Positions 1-5,950 are shown, counted from the first letter of the stretch. The stretch: DNA of 5,950 nucleotides from an archaeon RBG_16_50_20 (GCA_001768965.1 MEMY01000107.1:1-5950); one strand, 5' to 3'. Translations and numbers: made by a program. Notes: generated by a model from the sequence alone, not told the origin.

Positions 1-102
1 GGTTAAGAGATTTTGCAGCGCGAAGCTTAGTTCGCCTACCAACAATAGGGTAAAAGGAAAGTTCCCCATTATTCTAGATGGTCCCATTGTGAGGCACTGG
101 GC

Positions 103-966
103 ATGGAAGAACGTGTCATTGAAATGCCCGAAGAGTGGGGCGGAATAATCCCTACAGAGGTGTTCATCGAGGAAGGCAAGAGGATCGTTGATGAGGCAAC
201 CAGGCGTGGGATTCCGCTCAGACTCCTTGGGGGCGTGGCAATACGCTTCCACTGCGTCGAATTCTTGGATTTCGCCAAGAGTCTCGTTCGTCTGGGCGAG
301 GGTCAACAGGAATACACAGACTTAGACTTCATGTCATATTCGAAGTTCCGGAAGAAAATGAAAAATTTCTTCGCTGAATTGGGATACTCAAAAAGACCGC
401 CTACGATGTCCAGTGCAGCCACGCAACGCCAGATCTACTTCCACCCAAAAGGTTGGTTCTACGTGGACGTGTTTTACGATAAGCTTCTCGCTGCCAACCA
501 TCCGCTCGACTTCAGGGATCGTCTCGATCTCGATTCTCCGACCATAACTCCGACTGACATGTTGCTTGAGAAGGTGCAAATCGTGTTCCCGGATGAGAAG
601 GATGTGAAGGATGCCATGTTGCTTCTCCGAGCTCACGAAATCTCACCGCAGGAAGAGAAGAACAAGATAAACGCCAGATTTATCGCAGGAAAACTTGCTT
701 CTGATTGGGGTTTCTGGTACACTGTCACAACCAATCTGAAAGGCTTGAAACAGTACGTGAGCGACGATCAGAGACTCAGTTCCGATAATAAGCAGGACCT
801 CACCTCAAAGGTCGATGCCCTTCTAGCGACCATTGAGAAAGAGCAAAAATCCACAGGCTGGAAGATGCGCGCCGTAATTGGCACAAAGAGAAGATGGTAC
901 AATCCAGTAGAGACGACTGAGACGGTGGGCGAGTTCGGGATTTGGAAGTTGCGCGAAAGCAAATAG
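103..966 (+). CDS. Stand-alone nucleotidyltransferase-fold protein (AbiEii/MNT-like), hypothetical
   Basis: This 287-residue protein has the pattern of the DNA polymerase beta-type nucleotidyltransferase superfamily. A glycine pair follows a hydrophobic strand (LLGGVAIRFH, residues 41-50), then come an Asp-x-Asp pair (YTDLDF, D73 and D75) and a third acidic residue on a later strand (FYVDVF, D122). Further on, K157 (PTDMLLEKVQIV) and the acidic/lysine run KDVKDA near 166-171 recall the AbiEii/MNT branch. All three expected metal-binding acids are present, so an active NTP transferase is plausible; the substrate (protein, tRNA or small molecule) is unknown. The C-terminal half (about 180-287) is charged, mostly helical-looking and unrecognised. 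The ATG at 103 is preceded by GTGAGG at 89-94, a fair Shine-Dalgarno match. No antitoxin-like or HEPN partner gene lies beside it, so a toxin-antitoxin role is not supported here. The fold call is fairly sure, the function is not. Confidence 0.75.
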   Translation: MEERVIEMPEEWGGIIPTEVFIEEGKRIVDEATRRGIPLRLLGGVAIRFHCVEFLDFAKSLVRLGEGQQEYTDLDFMSYSKFRKKMKNFFAELGYSKRPPTMSSAATQRQIYFHPKGWFYVDVFYDKLLAANHPLDFRDRLDLDSPTITPTDMLLEKVQIVFPDEKDVKDAMLLLRAHEISPQEEKNKINARFIAGKLASDWGFWYTVTTNLKGLKQYVSDDQRLSSDNKQDLTSKVDALLATIEKEQKSTGWKMRAVIGTKRRWYNPVETTETVGEFGIWKLRESK

Positions 967-1029
967 CCGAGGCACCCTCCTGTGGATTCCTAATCATCTT
1001 TTCAATGGACCATGAGGCTGGTCGGAGTT

Positions 1030-1047
1030 TCCGATATACAAATCGGA
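1030..1047. repeat. Perfect 6-bp inverted repeat (hairpin 1)
   Basis: TCCGAT (1030-1035) and ATCGGA (1042-1047) are exact reverse complements around a 6-base spacer. The left arm could instead pair with TCGGA at 1022-1026 across a 3-base loop, so two mutually exclusive stems are possible. It lies in the 254-base spacer between the nucleotidyltransferase gene and tldD. Its role is unknown: an mRNA 3'-end structure, an operator or chance are all possible. Confidence 0.4.
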
Positions 1048-1048
1048 G

Positions 1049-1078
1049 ATAGTGATTACGAAAACTCATGATCACTAT
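1049..1078. repeat. Perfect 8-bp inverted repeat (hairpin 2)
   Basis: ATAGTGAT (1049-1056) and ATCACTAT (1071-1078) are exact reverse complements around a 14-base loop, starting one base after hairpin 1. A further T-G wobble and A-T pair can extend the stem inward. No T-run follows, so it is not a bacterial-type terminator. It sits about 90 bases upstream of the proposed tldD TATA box and could be a protein-binding dyad or part of the 3' end of the upstream mRNA. Confidence 0.45.
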
Positions 1079-1168
1079 GTTGCGTGAGGCATTTACAGAG
1101 TACACGAAGCGCCTCGGTGGCTAAAGCGAAGATTAAGCCGCTCTTGTTGCAGGTCGGTCCTACAACTG

Positions 1169-1176
1169 TTTATATC
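1169..1176 (+). promoter_or_regulatory. Archaeal-type TATA box for tldD
   Basis: TTTATATC matches the archaeal TATA-box consensus (TTTAWATA-like). Its centre is about 48 bases upstream of the tldD ATG. With the usual 25-27 base spacing, transcription would begin near 1197-1200 and give a leader of roughly 20 bases. That leader contains GGAAG (1207-1211), a weak ribosome-binding match 9 bases before the ATG. The BRE upstream (TACAACTG) is not distinctive. Confidence 0.5.
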
Positions 1177-1220
1177 AGCCTCAATCTGCGATACGACCTT
1201 CCATCCGGAAGTCTATTGCA

Positions 1221-2621
1221 ATGGAGGACCTGCTCCAGTACCTCACCAACAAAGCACGCGACCTGGGTGTCCAGTACACTGATTCCAGGTTTCAAGATGT
1301 TAAACAGACTTTGATCACTGCCGAGAACGGCTCTCTCCGAAGCTATGAATCAGACCGGTCGTTCGGGGTAGGGATTAGAGTTCTAGTTGACGGTGCTTGG
1401 GGGATTGCTTCCTCAACGATCTTAGACAGAAAGGTTCTCGGACAGAAGGTGTCAGAAGCGGTCAGGATGGCTAAGGCCGCAAGAAAACTAACAGCATCAA
1501 CACGGCTTGCGAAAGTGAAACCTGTTGAAGCAACATTCAAACTTCCCATCAAGATCGATCCGGATAATATTCCTCCCGATGTGAAGGTCAAGGCTCTTCT
1601 GGAGGCGAACAAATCAGGCCGTTCAGGGGCTGGCATCAAGAACTCTTTCTCACGTTTGGGGTTTCTGCGTGATGTTCGAATGTTCACATCCTCTGAAGGG
1701 GCGAAGATTAAGACAGATATCACAACTTGTGGGTTCAGCCAATCGAGCGTTGCAGAAGCAAATGGTTCGATGGAGCGCGTTCCTGAGCAGCGATCTCAAT
1801 GCGCAGGGTACGAGTTCATAGAAGATGGTGACTGGAACACCTTTGCAGGTGAGGTTTCTCAGCTCGCTTCGAAAGCTGTCGCTGCACCCATGCCGCCTCC
1901 TGGAACACATGTAGCGATTCTTGACCCAGAGCTGATAGGCCTGTTTCTGCACGAAGCGCTAGGCCATGCATCTGAAGGAGACTTGGTGGTTTCAAAGGAA
2001 TCTGTACTGGAAGGCAGGTTGGGTGATTCAATTGCGAGCGAATCGGTGACAATCTACGATGATGGTCTAATCTCAAGTGGCTATGTTGTCCCCTTCGATG
2101 ATGAAGGAGTCCCGAAAACAAAGACAACAATCGTTGAGAAAGGCAGACTAGCAGGTTTCTTGCTCTCACGCGACACCGCACCAGAGCTGGGACTAGAGCC
2201 CACAGGCAACGCTAGAGCCCAGAGCTTTGAGCACAAACCCATTGTTCGTATGACAAACGTGTACATGCAACCCGGAAGCTACTCGTTTGACGAACTGCTC
2301 AGAGAAATCGATTATGGTTTTTACATTCGAGGACGAGGCAGCCTTGGCGGGCAAGTTGACGTAGGCGGAGGGACGTTCACCTTCCGAGCCGGGCCGTCAT
2401 ATCTGATCGAAAAGGGCGAGCTGAAGCATATGGTCCGGGCGGTCAGCTTGGCGGGGAAGGTTCTTGAAACTCTGAGAACCATCGACGCCATCGGGAAGGA
2501 TTTCACAGTCACGACCAGCGTCTTTGGCGGATGTGGCAAGGACGGCCAAATGGCTAAGGTTGGCGACGGAGGCCCACATGTCCGACTCGGAAAGCTAACC
2601 ATAGGTGGAAGGACGGATTGA
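1221..2621 (+). CDS. tldD: TldD, zinc metallopeptidase subunit of TldD/TldE
   Basis: This 466-residue protein is a full-length PmbA/TldD-family peptidase (formerly U62; E. coli TldD is about 480 residues). The metal motif HEALGHASEGD starts at H244, giving H244-E245-x-x-x-H249 with E245 as the expected catalytic base. The third zinc ligand expected from E. coli TldD is a C-terminal cysteine, seen here as C438 in GGCGKDGQ. Other family hallmarks are DDEGVP at 293-298, the TGNARAQS segment, the GQVDVGGGTF stretch and the final LTIGGRTD. In known systems TldD pairs with TldE in a cytosolic barrel that admits only unfolded or small peptides; E. coli substrates include the microcin B17 leader and the CcdA antitoxin. 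The natural archaeal substrate is unknown. The stop overlaps the tldE start by four bases (TTGA), indicating one operon. The ATG at 1221 fits the TATA box and starts with the normal N-terminal helix (MEDLLQYLTNKARDLG). Confidence 0.95.
   Translation: MEDLLQYLTNKARDLGVQYTDSRFQDVKQTLITAENGSLRSYESDRSFGVGIRVLVDGAWGIASSTILDRKVLGQKVSEAVRMAKAARKLTASTRLAKVKPVEATFKLPIKIDPDNIPPDVKVKALLEANKSGRSGAGIKNSFSRLGFLRDVRMFTSSEGAKIKTDITTCGFSQSSVAEANGSMERVPEQRSQCAGYEFIEDGDWNTFAGEVSQLASKAVAAPMPPPGTHVAILDPELIGLFLHEALGHASEGDLVVSKESVLEGRLGDSIASESVTIYDDGLISSGYVVPFDDEGVPKTKTTIVEKGRLAGFLLSRDTAPELGLEPTGNARAQSFEHKPIVRMTNVYMQPGSYSFDELLREIDYGFYIRGRGSLGGQVDVGGGTFTFRAGPSYLIEKGELKHMVRAVSLAGKVLETLRTIDAIGKDFTVTTSVFGGCGKDGQMAKVGDGGPHVRLGKLTIGGRTD
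2604..2613 (+). promoter_or_regulatory. Ribosome-binding site supporting the TTG start of tldE
   Basis: The purine-rich GGTGGAAGGA inside the last codons of tldD includes GGAAGG, ending about five bases before the TTG at 2618. This spacing supports TTG 2618-2620 as the tldE start; its last two bases plus the next A form the tldD stop. No in-frame ATG or GTG lies nearby. Translation coupling through the TTGA overlap is the likely arrangement. Confidence 0.6.
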
Positions 2622-3988
2622 GTGATCTCCTCACCTCAGCCGAGACCGCTGTCAAACTCGCAATGAAGAAAGGCTTCGAGGAAGCAGAGGCCTTCACCAG
2701 CAAAATCACCAAGCAGGAAATAATCTACCGCGGCAGGATAGAGGCAACCAAAACCAACATAATAGCAGGACTAGGTATCAGAGGAATTGTTGACCAACGA
2801 ATTGGATTCTTCTCGATCTCTTCTCTGGAACGTCGCGATATCGAGTATGCGATCGACCAAGCCTTCAAGATCGCTATAGCCACCAACGAAGATTCTGACT
2901 GGAAATCATTGCCACGCGAATACGGCAAAACCAGCGTTGAGAAGGTCGTGGACAAGAGGGTCGAGCAACTCACAGCAAAGGACCTTGTGAGCGAAGTTCG
3001 ACTCGTTCTCGATACTGTCCACGAGGTAGACCAGAGCCTCGAAGTCACCAGAGGGTACATCACGACCGGCGTGTCATCGAATGCTATCGCAAACAGTCAC
3101 GGTTGCAAACTCGAAAGAAAGGAAACCAATGCAGCTTCTTGGATTGCTGTGAAAGCCGGTGGGTCAAACGGAAAAGGAGTGAGTCACGAGTTTAGTCAAT
3201 CGCGTCATTGGAGGGGCCTGAAGAATGAGCCTTTGGCTCGTTCAGTATCCGAGAGAGCGCTCAAGATGCTTCACGCCAAGACGGTTCCCAGCGGCAAGTT
3301 AAGCACGGTCTGGCGGAATGATGTCTTCGGAAGCGTGATTGATGCCATGTTGACCAGAATAATCACCGCAGACGCCATCCAGAAGAACCGTTCACCTTGG
3401 GCAGGAAAGATCGGGCAACCGGTGGCCAGTGAGCAAGTCTCAATCGTAGATGAGGGGACGATGGCGGCGGGGATTGGGACGAGGCACTTTGACGACGACG
3501 GTGTCCCACAGAAACGTGTGCCAGTGATCGAGAAGGGGATTCTCCGCGGTTTTCTCTATGATTGTTACACCGCTTACAAGGAGAATCGTAAGACAACAGG
3601 AAACGCCCACAGAGACTTTGGCACCTTCTCTTCTCCACCAAACTACATGAAAACACCCTCACCATACCCCAACAACTTGATCGTGAAGCCTCAAGGCGCA
3701 AGCCCTGACGAGCTCATTAGAGAAACGCGAAACGGACTTTACATCGTTGAGACGATCGGCGAGTGGTTGTCAAATCCCATTAGCGGCGATCTGAGCGCCA
3801 CCGTGGCCAGTGGCTTCATCATCGAGAAAGGTGAGCTAGGGAGAGCTGTAAAAGGGATGATAGTGAGCGCTAATTTCTTTGACGTTCTGAGAGGAAGAAT
3901 GGATTTGCGCGCTAACGATCTGGAGAACGCGGGACCGGTATATGCGCCCACGACTCAAGTTCTCGATATGACGGTTTCCGGCGAATGA
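2618..3988 (+). CDS. tldE: TldE/PmbA-like partner subunit of the TldD peptidase
   Basis: This 456-residue protein shares the PmbA/TldD-family architecture but lacks metal ligands. The segment aligning with HExxxH of TldD reads GSVIDAMLTRI (about residues 239-249), with no histidine or catalytic glutamate. Family hallmarks remain: DDDGVP at residues 292-297, VPVIEKGILRGFLYDCYTA just after, TTGNAHRDF, and the C-terminal strand region ending in VLDMTVSG. The N-terminus (LLTSAETAVKLAMKKGFEEAEAF) matches the first helix and strand of the family. In E. coli, TldE (PmbA) is the noncatalytic half of the heterodimer and helps form the closed peptide chamber, so this subunit should act only with the adjacent TldD. 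It starts at TTG within the TTGA overlap and has a good ribosome-binding site inside tldD. Being shorter than TldD and missing the zinc site is normal for TldE, not a defect. Confidence 0.93.
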   Translation: MSDLLTSAETAVKLAMKKGFEEAEAFTSKITKQEIIYRGRIEATKTNIIAGLGIRGIVDQRIGFFSISSLERRDIEYAIDQAFKIAIATNEDSDWKSLPREYGKTSVEKVVDKRVEQLTAKDLVSEVRLVLDTVHEVDQSLEVTRGYITTGVSSNAIANSHGCKLERKETNAASWIAVKAGGSNGKGVSHEFSQSRHWRGLKNEPLARSVSERALKMLHAKTVPSGKLSTVWRNDVFGSVIDAMLTRIITADAIQKNRSPWAGKIGQPVASEQVSIVDEGTMAAGIGTRHFDDDGVPQKRVPVIEKGILRGFLYDCYTAYKENRKTTGNAHRDFGTFSSPPNYMKTPSPYPNNLIVKPQGASPDELIRETRNGLYIVETIGEWLSNPISGDLSATVASGFIIEKGELGRAVKGMIVSANFFDVLRGRMDLRANDLENAGPVYAPTTQVLDMTVSGE

Positions 3989-4017
3989 AAAGATCAGAGT
4001 TGTTAGAATTTTCTTGA
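3985..4017 (+). other. Possible 10-codon coupling ORF between tldE and the membrane protein gene
   Basis: An ATG at 3985 overlaps the tldE stop (ATGA) and reads MKRSELLEFS before a TGA at 4015-4017. That TGA in turn overlaps the TTG at 4014 proposed as start of the next gene (TTGA, as between tldD and tldE). It could relay ribosomes from tldE to the next gene, it could be the true N-terminus of that gene split by a frameshift or sequencing error, or it could be chance. There is no clear Shine-Dalgarno site directly before TTG 4014, which is why the relay idea is worth recording. Low confidence. Confidence 0.2.
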
Positions 4018-4544
4018 CCCGAATCAAGATTCCGCTAGGGATTGGAAACCTGATCGAGGTCTTGGGAACCGGTTTCGCGCTCTACTTGATTTATGCCGCT
4101 TCTGAAATCAGCGATGTCACGTTCAGATTCCTTCTCTACCTGGTCTCTTGGGGCTGTCTAGTGTTCTTTCCTCATTGTCTAGCCCATTTCATAGTTGGCC
4201 GTCTGGTGGGCATTAGGTTCACCAACTACGCGATTGGCAAATCTGGCATTGCCAAAATTCGAATGCCTTTCATTAGTGCGATCGCATCCAAAGCTCCGCT
4301 TCTCACTGTGAAGGTCGATCGGACGTCCCTCAATGCTGCAAGTCGAGGTGGTCGTGCAGTGATGTTTGCATCGGGAGCCGCGACCTCAATGGTCCTGCCT
4401 TTCTTTGCGGCCGTAGCCTCTTTCGGACGTCTGCCGATGCCTCTGACCGTCTTCCTCATCGTTCTATCAGCTGCGAATCTTGCTTTCGATCTCTACTACA
4501 GTCCTAAAGCCGGGGACATATCAAGAATCAGAACTCATCATTGA
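4014..4544 (+). CDS. Small multi-pass membrane protein with HCLAH motif, possible degenerate M50-like protein
   Basis: I do not recognise this 176-residue protein by name. About four hydrophobic segments are visible: residues 8-29, 36-62, 114-137 and 141-162. The second ends in FFPHCLAHFIVGRLVGIRF, placing H54 and H58 in an HxxxH spacing within a membrane helix. This recalls the HExxH motif of intramembrane metalloproteases (M50/site-2 type), but C55 replaces the catalytic glutamate. Near the C-terminus, NLAFDLYYSPKAGD (155-168) has an Asn and Asp near the place where M50 proteins carry their second metal ligand; this parallel is inference. The loop at 68-112 is basic and probably cytoplasmic. 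The start is uncertain: TTG 4014 is the first usual start codon in this frame after the stop at 3969-3971, it has no good ribosome-binding site, and the next in-frame ATG is far inside (M84). Lying 25 bases after tldE on the same strand, it is probably in the tldDE transcript. Confidence 0.7.
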   Translation: MTRIKIPLGIGNLIEVLGTGFALYLIYAASEISDVTFRFLLYLVSWGCLVFFPHCLAHFIVGRLVGIRFTNYAIGKSGIAKIRMPFISAIASKAPLLTVKVDRTSLNAASRGGRAVMFASGAATSMVLPFFAAVASFGRLPMPLTVFLIVLSAANLAFDLYYSPKAGDISRIRTHH

Positions 4545-4576
4545 GCTGATGTGGCTCGTGCCATTCCGAGTACCGC

Positions 4577-4584
4577 TTTAATAT
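4577..4584 (+). promoter_or_regulatory. Archaeal-type TATA box for the aldo/keto reductase gene
   Basis: TTTAATAT lies in the 68-base spacer after the membrane protein gene, centred about 36 bases before the ATG at 4616. The expected transcription start near 4606-4608 would give a leader of only about 8-12 bases, so the mRNA would be almost leaderless. A GAGGT at 4599-4603 would then fall outside the transcript; if it is a used ribosome-binding site, transcription must start further upstream. This suggests a promoter separate from the tldDE cluster. Confidence 0.45.
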
Positions 4585-4615
4585 CCGCTCGACTTTCTGA
4601 GGTTGCAGTGTTTTG

Positions 4616-5596
4616 ATGATGAATTACCGTCGACTAGGCAAAGCAGGAATCAAAATCAGCGAGTTATCTCTGGGCGCTTGGGTCACATATGGTGGGCAGG
4701 TCGGTGAGGACATTGCCATCAAATGTATGTCCGCCGCCTACGATGCGGGGGTCAATTTCTACGACAATGCGGAAGCCTATGCACGTGGAAATGCCGAGAT
4801 CGTCATGGGCAACGTGATCAAGAAGCTGGGATGGCGTAGAGACGGCATTGTTGTTTCCAGCAAGGTCTTCTGGGGAGGCGACGGTCCGAACGATCAAGGG
4901 CTCTCGCATAAGCACATCTATGAGGCCTGCCGCAACTCCATGAAACGCCTACAGCTCGATTATCTGGATCTGTTCTTCTGTCACCGTCCGGATCCCAACA
5001 CGCCTATCGAGGAGACCGTTCGAGCAATGGACGATTTGATTCACCAAGGGAAGATCCTGTATTGGGGAACCTCTGAATGGAGCGCGGCCGACATAATGCA
5101 CGCGTATTCCGTTGCGAGAGAGTACGATTTGACGCCCCCAACAATGGAACAGCCACAGTACAACATGCTTCACCGCGATCGAGTCGAGAAGGAGTACTTA
5201 CCGCTCTACAGGGAGATAGGGCTAGGCACCACGATATGGAGCCCCCTCTCCTCTGGACTACTCAGCGGCAAGTACAACGACGGAATTCCACCCGGAAGTC
5301 GTGCCACTCTCAAGGGATACGAGTGGCTGCGTGAATACATCATCACTCCACAGAACCTCGAGAAGGTGAAAAAGCTTCAGCCAATCGCAGCCCAATTGAA
5401 TTGCACGCTAGCGCAACTAGCTTTGGCCTGGTGTCTGAAGAGTCCTTACGTCAGCACTGTGATCACAGGGGCCAGCCAGCCCGAGCAAGTGGTTGAAAAC
5501 ATGAAAGCACTTGAGGTTGCGCCAAAGGTCACCTCAGAGGTTATGGGGAAGGTGGAGGCGGTTCTCGGTAACAAGCCTCAGTTTGAAGAGGAATGA
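4616..5596 (+). CDS. NADPH-dependent aldo/keto reductase, voltage-gated K+ channel beta-subunit-like (AKR6-type)
   Basis: This is a complete aldo/keto reductase of 325-326 residues, a cytosolic TIM-barrel enzyme expected to reduce aldehydes or ketones with NADPH. Numbering from MNYRRLG (the second ATG, 4619), the catalytic tetrad is D49, Y54, K82 and H122. Many segments resemble animal Kv-beta subunits and plant KAB1: YDNAEAYARGNAE, SSKVFWGGDGP, HRPDPNTPIEETVRAMD, YWGTSEWSAADIM, WSPLSSGLLSGKY, IPPGSRATLKGYEWL and VLGNKPQ. Animal Kv-beta proteins have asparagine at the H122 position (NRPDPNTP, recalled from KCNAB sequences), whereas here the histidine is kept, as in ordinary active reductases. 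The cofactor end is visible as ITGASQPEQVVENM. No ion channel gene is in the window, so a channel role is not implied. The start is TTG-ATG-ATG at 4613-4621; either ATG is plausible, and the second gives the usual family N-terminus. It converges on the glycosylase gene. Confidence 0.93.
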   Translation: MMNYRRLGKAGIKISELSLGAWVTYGGQVGEDIAIKCMSAAYDAGVNFYDNAEAYARGNAEIVMGNVIKKLGWRRDGIVVSSKVFWGGDGPNDQGLSHKHIYEACRNSMKRLQLDYLDLFFCHRPDPNTPIEETVRAMDDLIHQGKILYWGTSEWSAADIMHAYSVAREYDLTPPTMEQPQYNMLHRDRVEKEYLPLYREIGLGTTIWSPLSSGLLSGKYNDGIPPGSRATLKGYEWLREYIITPQNLEKVKKLQPIAAQLNCTLAQLALAWCLKSPYVSTVITGASQPEQVVENMKALEVAPKVTSEVMGKVEAVLGNKPQFEEE

Positions 5597-5619
5597 AGTC
5601 CCAAGAATGCAGGATAGCT

Positions 5620-5950
5620 CTAATCAGCCATTGAGTCTAGGAGTCCACGCAGTTTCCTGAAGTCCTCTTCCATCACTTTCTTCAGACTGAAAGTGTACAG
5701 CGCTGCGGCTGGATGATACATAGGGAAGTATGTGATCGAATCCTTCTCGAATGGTATTCCGTGCAGGGCGGTCACGGACTCATCTGAATCCAGGAAAGCC
5801 CGGATGGCTGAGTTGCCCATCGGACAGATCACCTTGGGTTGGATTAGCGAGATCTGACGTTCCAGGTATGGGCGGCAGGCTGCCGATTCGTCTTTTCTGG
5901 GTGGCCTATTGTTCGGTGGTCGACATTTGACCACGTTGGTAATGTAAACG
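5620..5950 (-). CDS. Uracil-DNA glycosylase, family 4 (5'-truncated by window edge)
   Basis: The reading frame enters at the right edge and is open there: upstream of the GTG at 5932-5934 it continues VYITN into VVKCRPPNNRPP, which is the conserved interior of the protein. The GTG is therefore not the start, and about 109 C-terminal residues are present. Family 4 hallmarks are ITNVVKCRPPNNRPP, CRPYLERQI, PKVICPMGNSAI, LHGIPF and the active-site loop YHPAAAL (HPA codons at 5707-5715). The cysteines in KCRPP (5923-5925) and CRPY (5875-5877) are the two C-terminal ligands of the 4Fe-4S cluster usual in this family. The other two cysteines and the GEAPG catalytic motif would lie outside the window. 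The enzyme removes uracil from DNA after cytosine deamination and begins base excision repair; family 4 is common in archaea and thermophilic bacteria. It is convergent with the reductase gene, with 23 bases between the stops and no clear terminator. Confidence 0.93.
   Translation of the reverse strand, partial: VYITNVVKCRPPNNRPPRKDESAACRPYLERQISLIQPKVICPMGNSAIRAFLDSDESVTALHGIPFEKDSITYFPMYHPAAALYTFSLKKVMEEDFRKLRGLLDSMAD

Noticed and set aside
20..35. Small hairpin GCGAA-GCTTAG-TTCGC near the left edge
   Set aside because: Only 5 bp with no T-run or known motif; expected by chance at this length. Nothing else could be supported in 1-102.
103..966. Type IV toxin-antitoxin system based on the AbiEii-like fold
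   Set aside because: No AbiEi-like or other antitoxin gene lies on either visible side, and the downstream spacer holds no convincing gene.
967..1150. tRNA-like pieces: CCGAGGC followed by ACC at 967-976 and GCCTCGG-TG-GGCT at 1111-1122, suggesting a permuted tRNA gene
   Set aside because: No T-arm lies directly before 967 (that sequence is the end of the coding region) and no anticodon arm follows the D-arm-like piece, so a tRNA cannot be folded.
1084..1314. 76-codon plus-strand ORF across the tldD promoter and start
   Set aside because: It overlaps the first about 90 bases of tldD in another frame and the TATA box, shows no recognisable protein features, and tldD is certain.
5077..5334. 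85-codon plus-strand ORF inside the reductase gene
   Set aside because: Alternate frame of a clearly conserved aldo/keto reductase; composition is Arg-rich and shadow-like.
1..5950. CRISPR array, insertion sequence, rRNA or defence island
   Set aside because: No regularly spaced repeats, transposase, terminal inverted repeats or rRNA-like sequence were seen; the genes are mostly housekeeping or metabolic types.

Overview
The window looks archaeal. Two genes are preceded by AT-rich boxes resembling archaeal TATA elements at a suitable distance from the start codon. TTG start codons appear to be used, at least one of them in a stop/start overlap. The gene set (an archaeal-type TldD/TldE pair, a family 4 uracil-DNA glycosylase, a small conserved-looking membrane protein) also fits. 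Base composition is moderate, near 50% G+C by eye. I cannot name the lineage; a TACK-type archaeon such as Bathyarchaeia or a relative is a guess only.

Layout, left to right. (1) Positions 1-102 are noncoding and lead into a plus-strand gene (103-966) for a stand-alone nucleotidyltransferase-fold protein. (2) Positions 967-1220 have no convincing gene but hold two adjacent perfect hairpins and a TATA-like box. (3) A plus-strand cluster follows: tldD (1221-2621), tldE/pmbA-like (2618-3988, 4-base TTGA overlap) and a four-helix membrane protein (4014-4544). (4) A 68-base gap with a second TATA-like box precedes an aldo/keto reductase (4616-5596) that closely resembles the potassium-channel beta-subunit (AKR6) branch but keeps the catalytic histidine. 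(5) The 3' part of a family 4 uracil-DNA glycosylase gene enters from the right edge on the minus strand (5620-5950) and converges on the reductase gene across 23 bases.

The clear functional unit is tldD-tldE. TldD carries the HExxxH zinc motif and the C-terminal cysteine ligand, and TldE is the partner without metal ligands. Together such proteins form a heterodimeric metallopeptidase that cleaves unfolded or short peptides. The membrane protein downstream has an HCLAH motif in a hydrophobic segment that recalls HExxH membrane proteases without the glutamate, and its position makes it a candidate partner of the peptidase. The nucleotidyltransferase, reductase and glycosylase show no obvious pathway link to the cluster. 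I found no strong evidence of a new defence or mobile system. The points most worth a second look are the degenerate HxxxH membrane protein, the start region between tldE and that gene, and the structured 967-1220 spacer.
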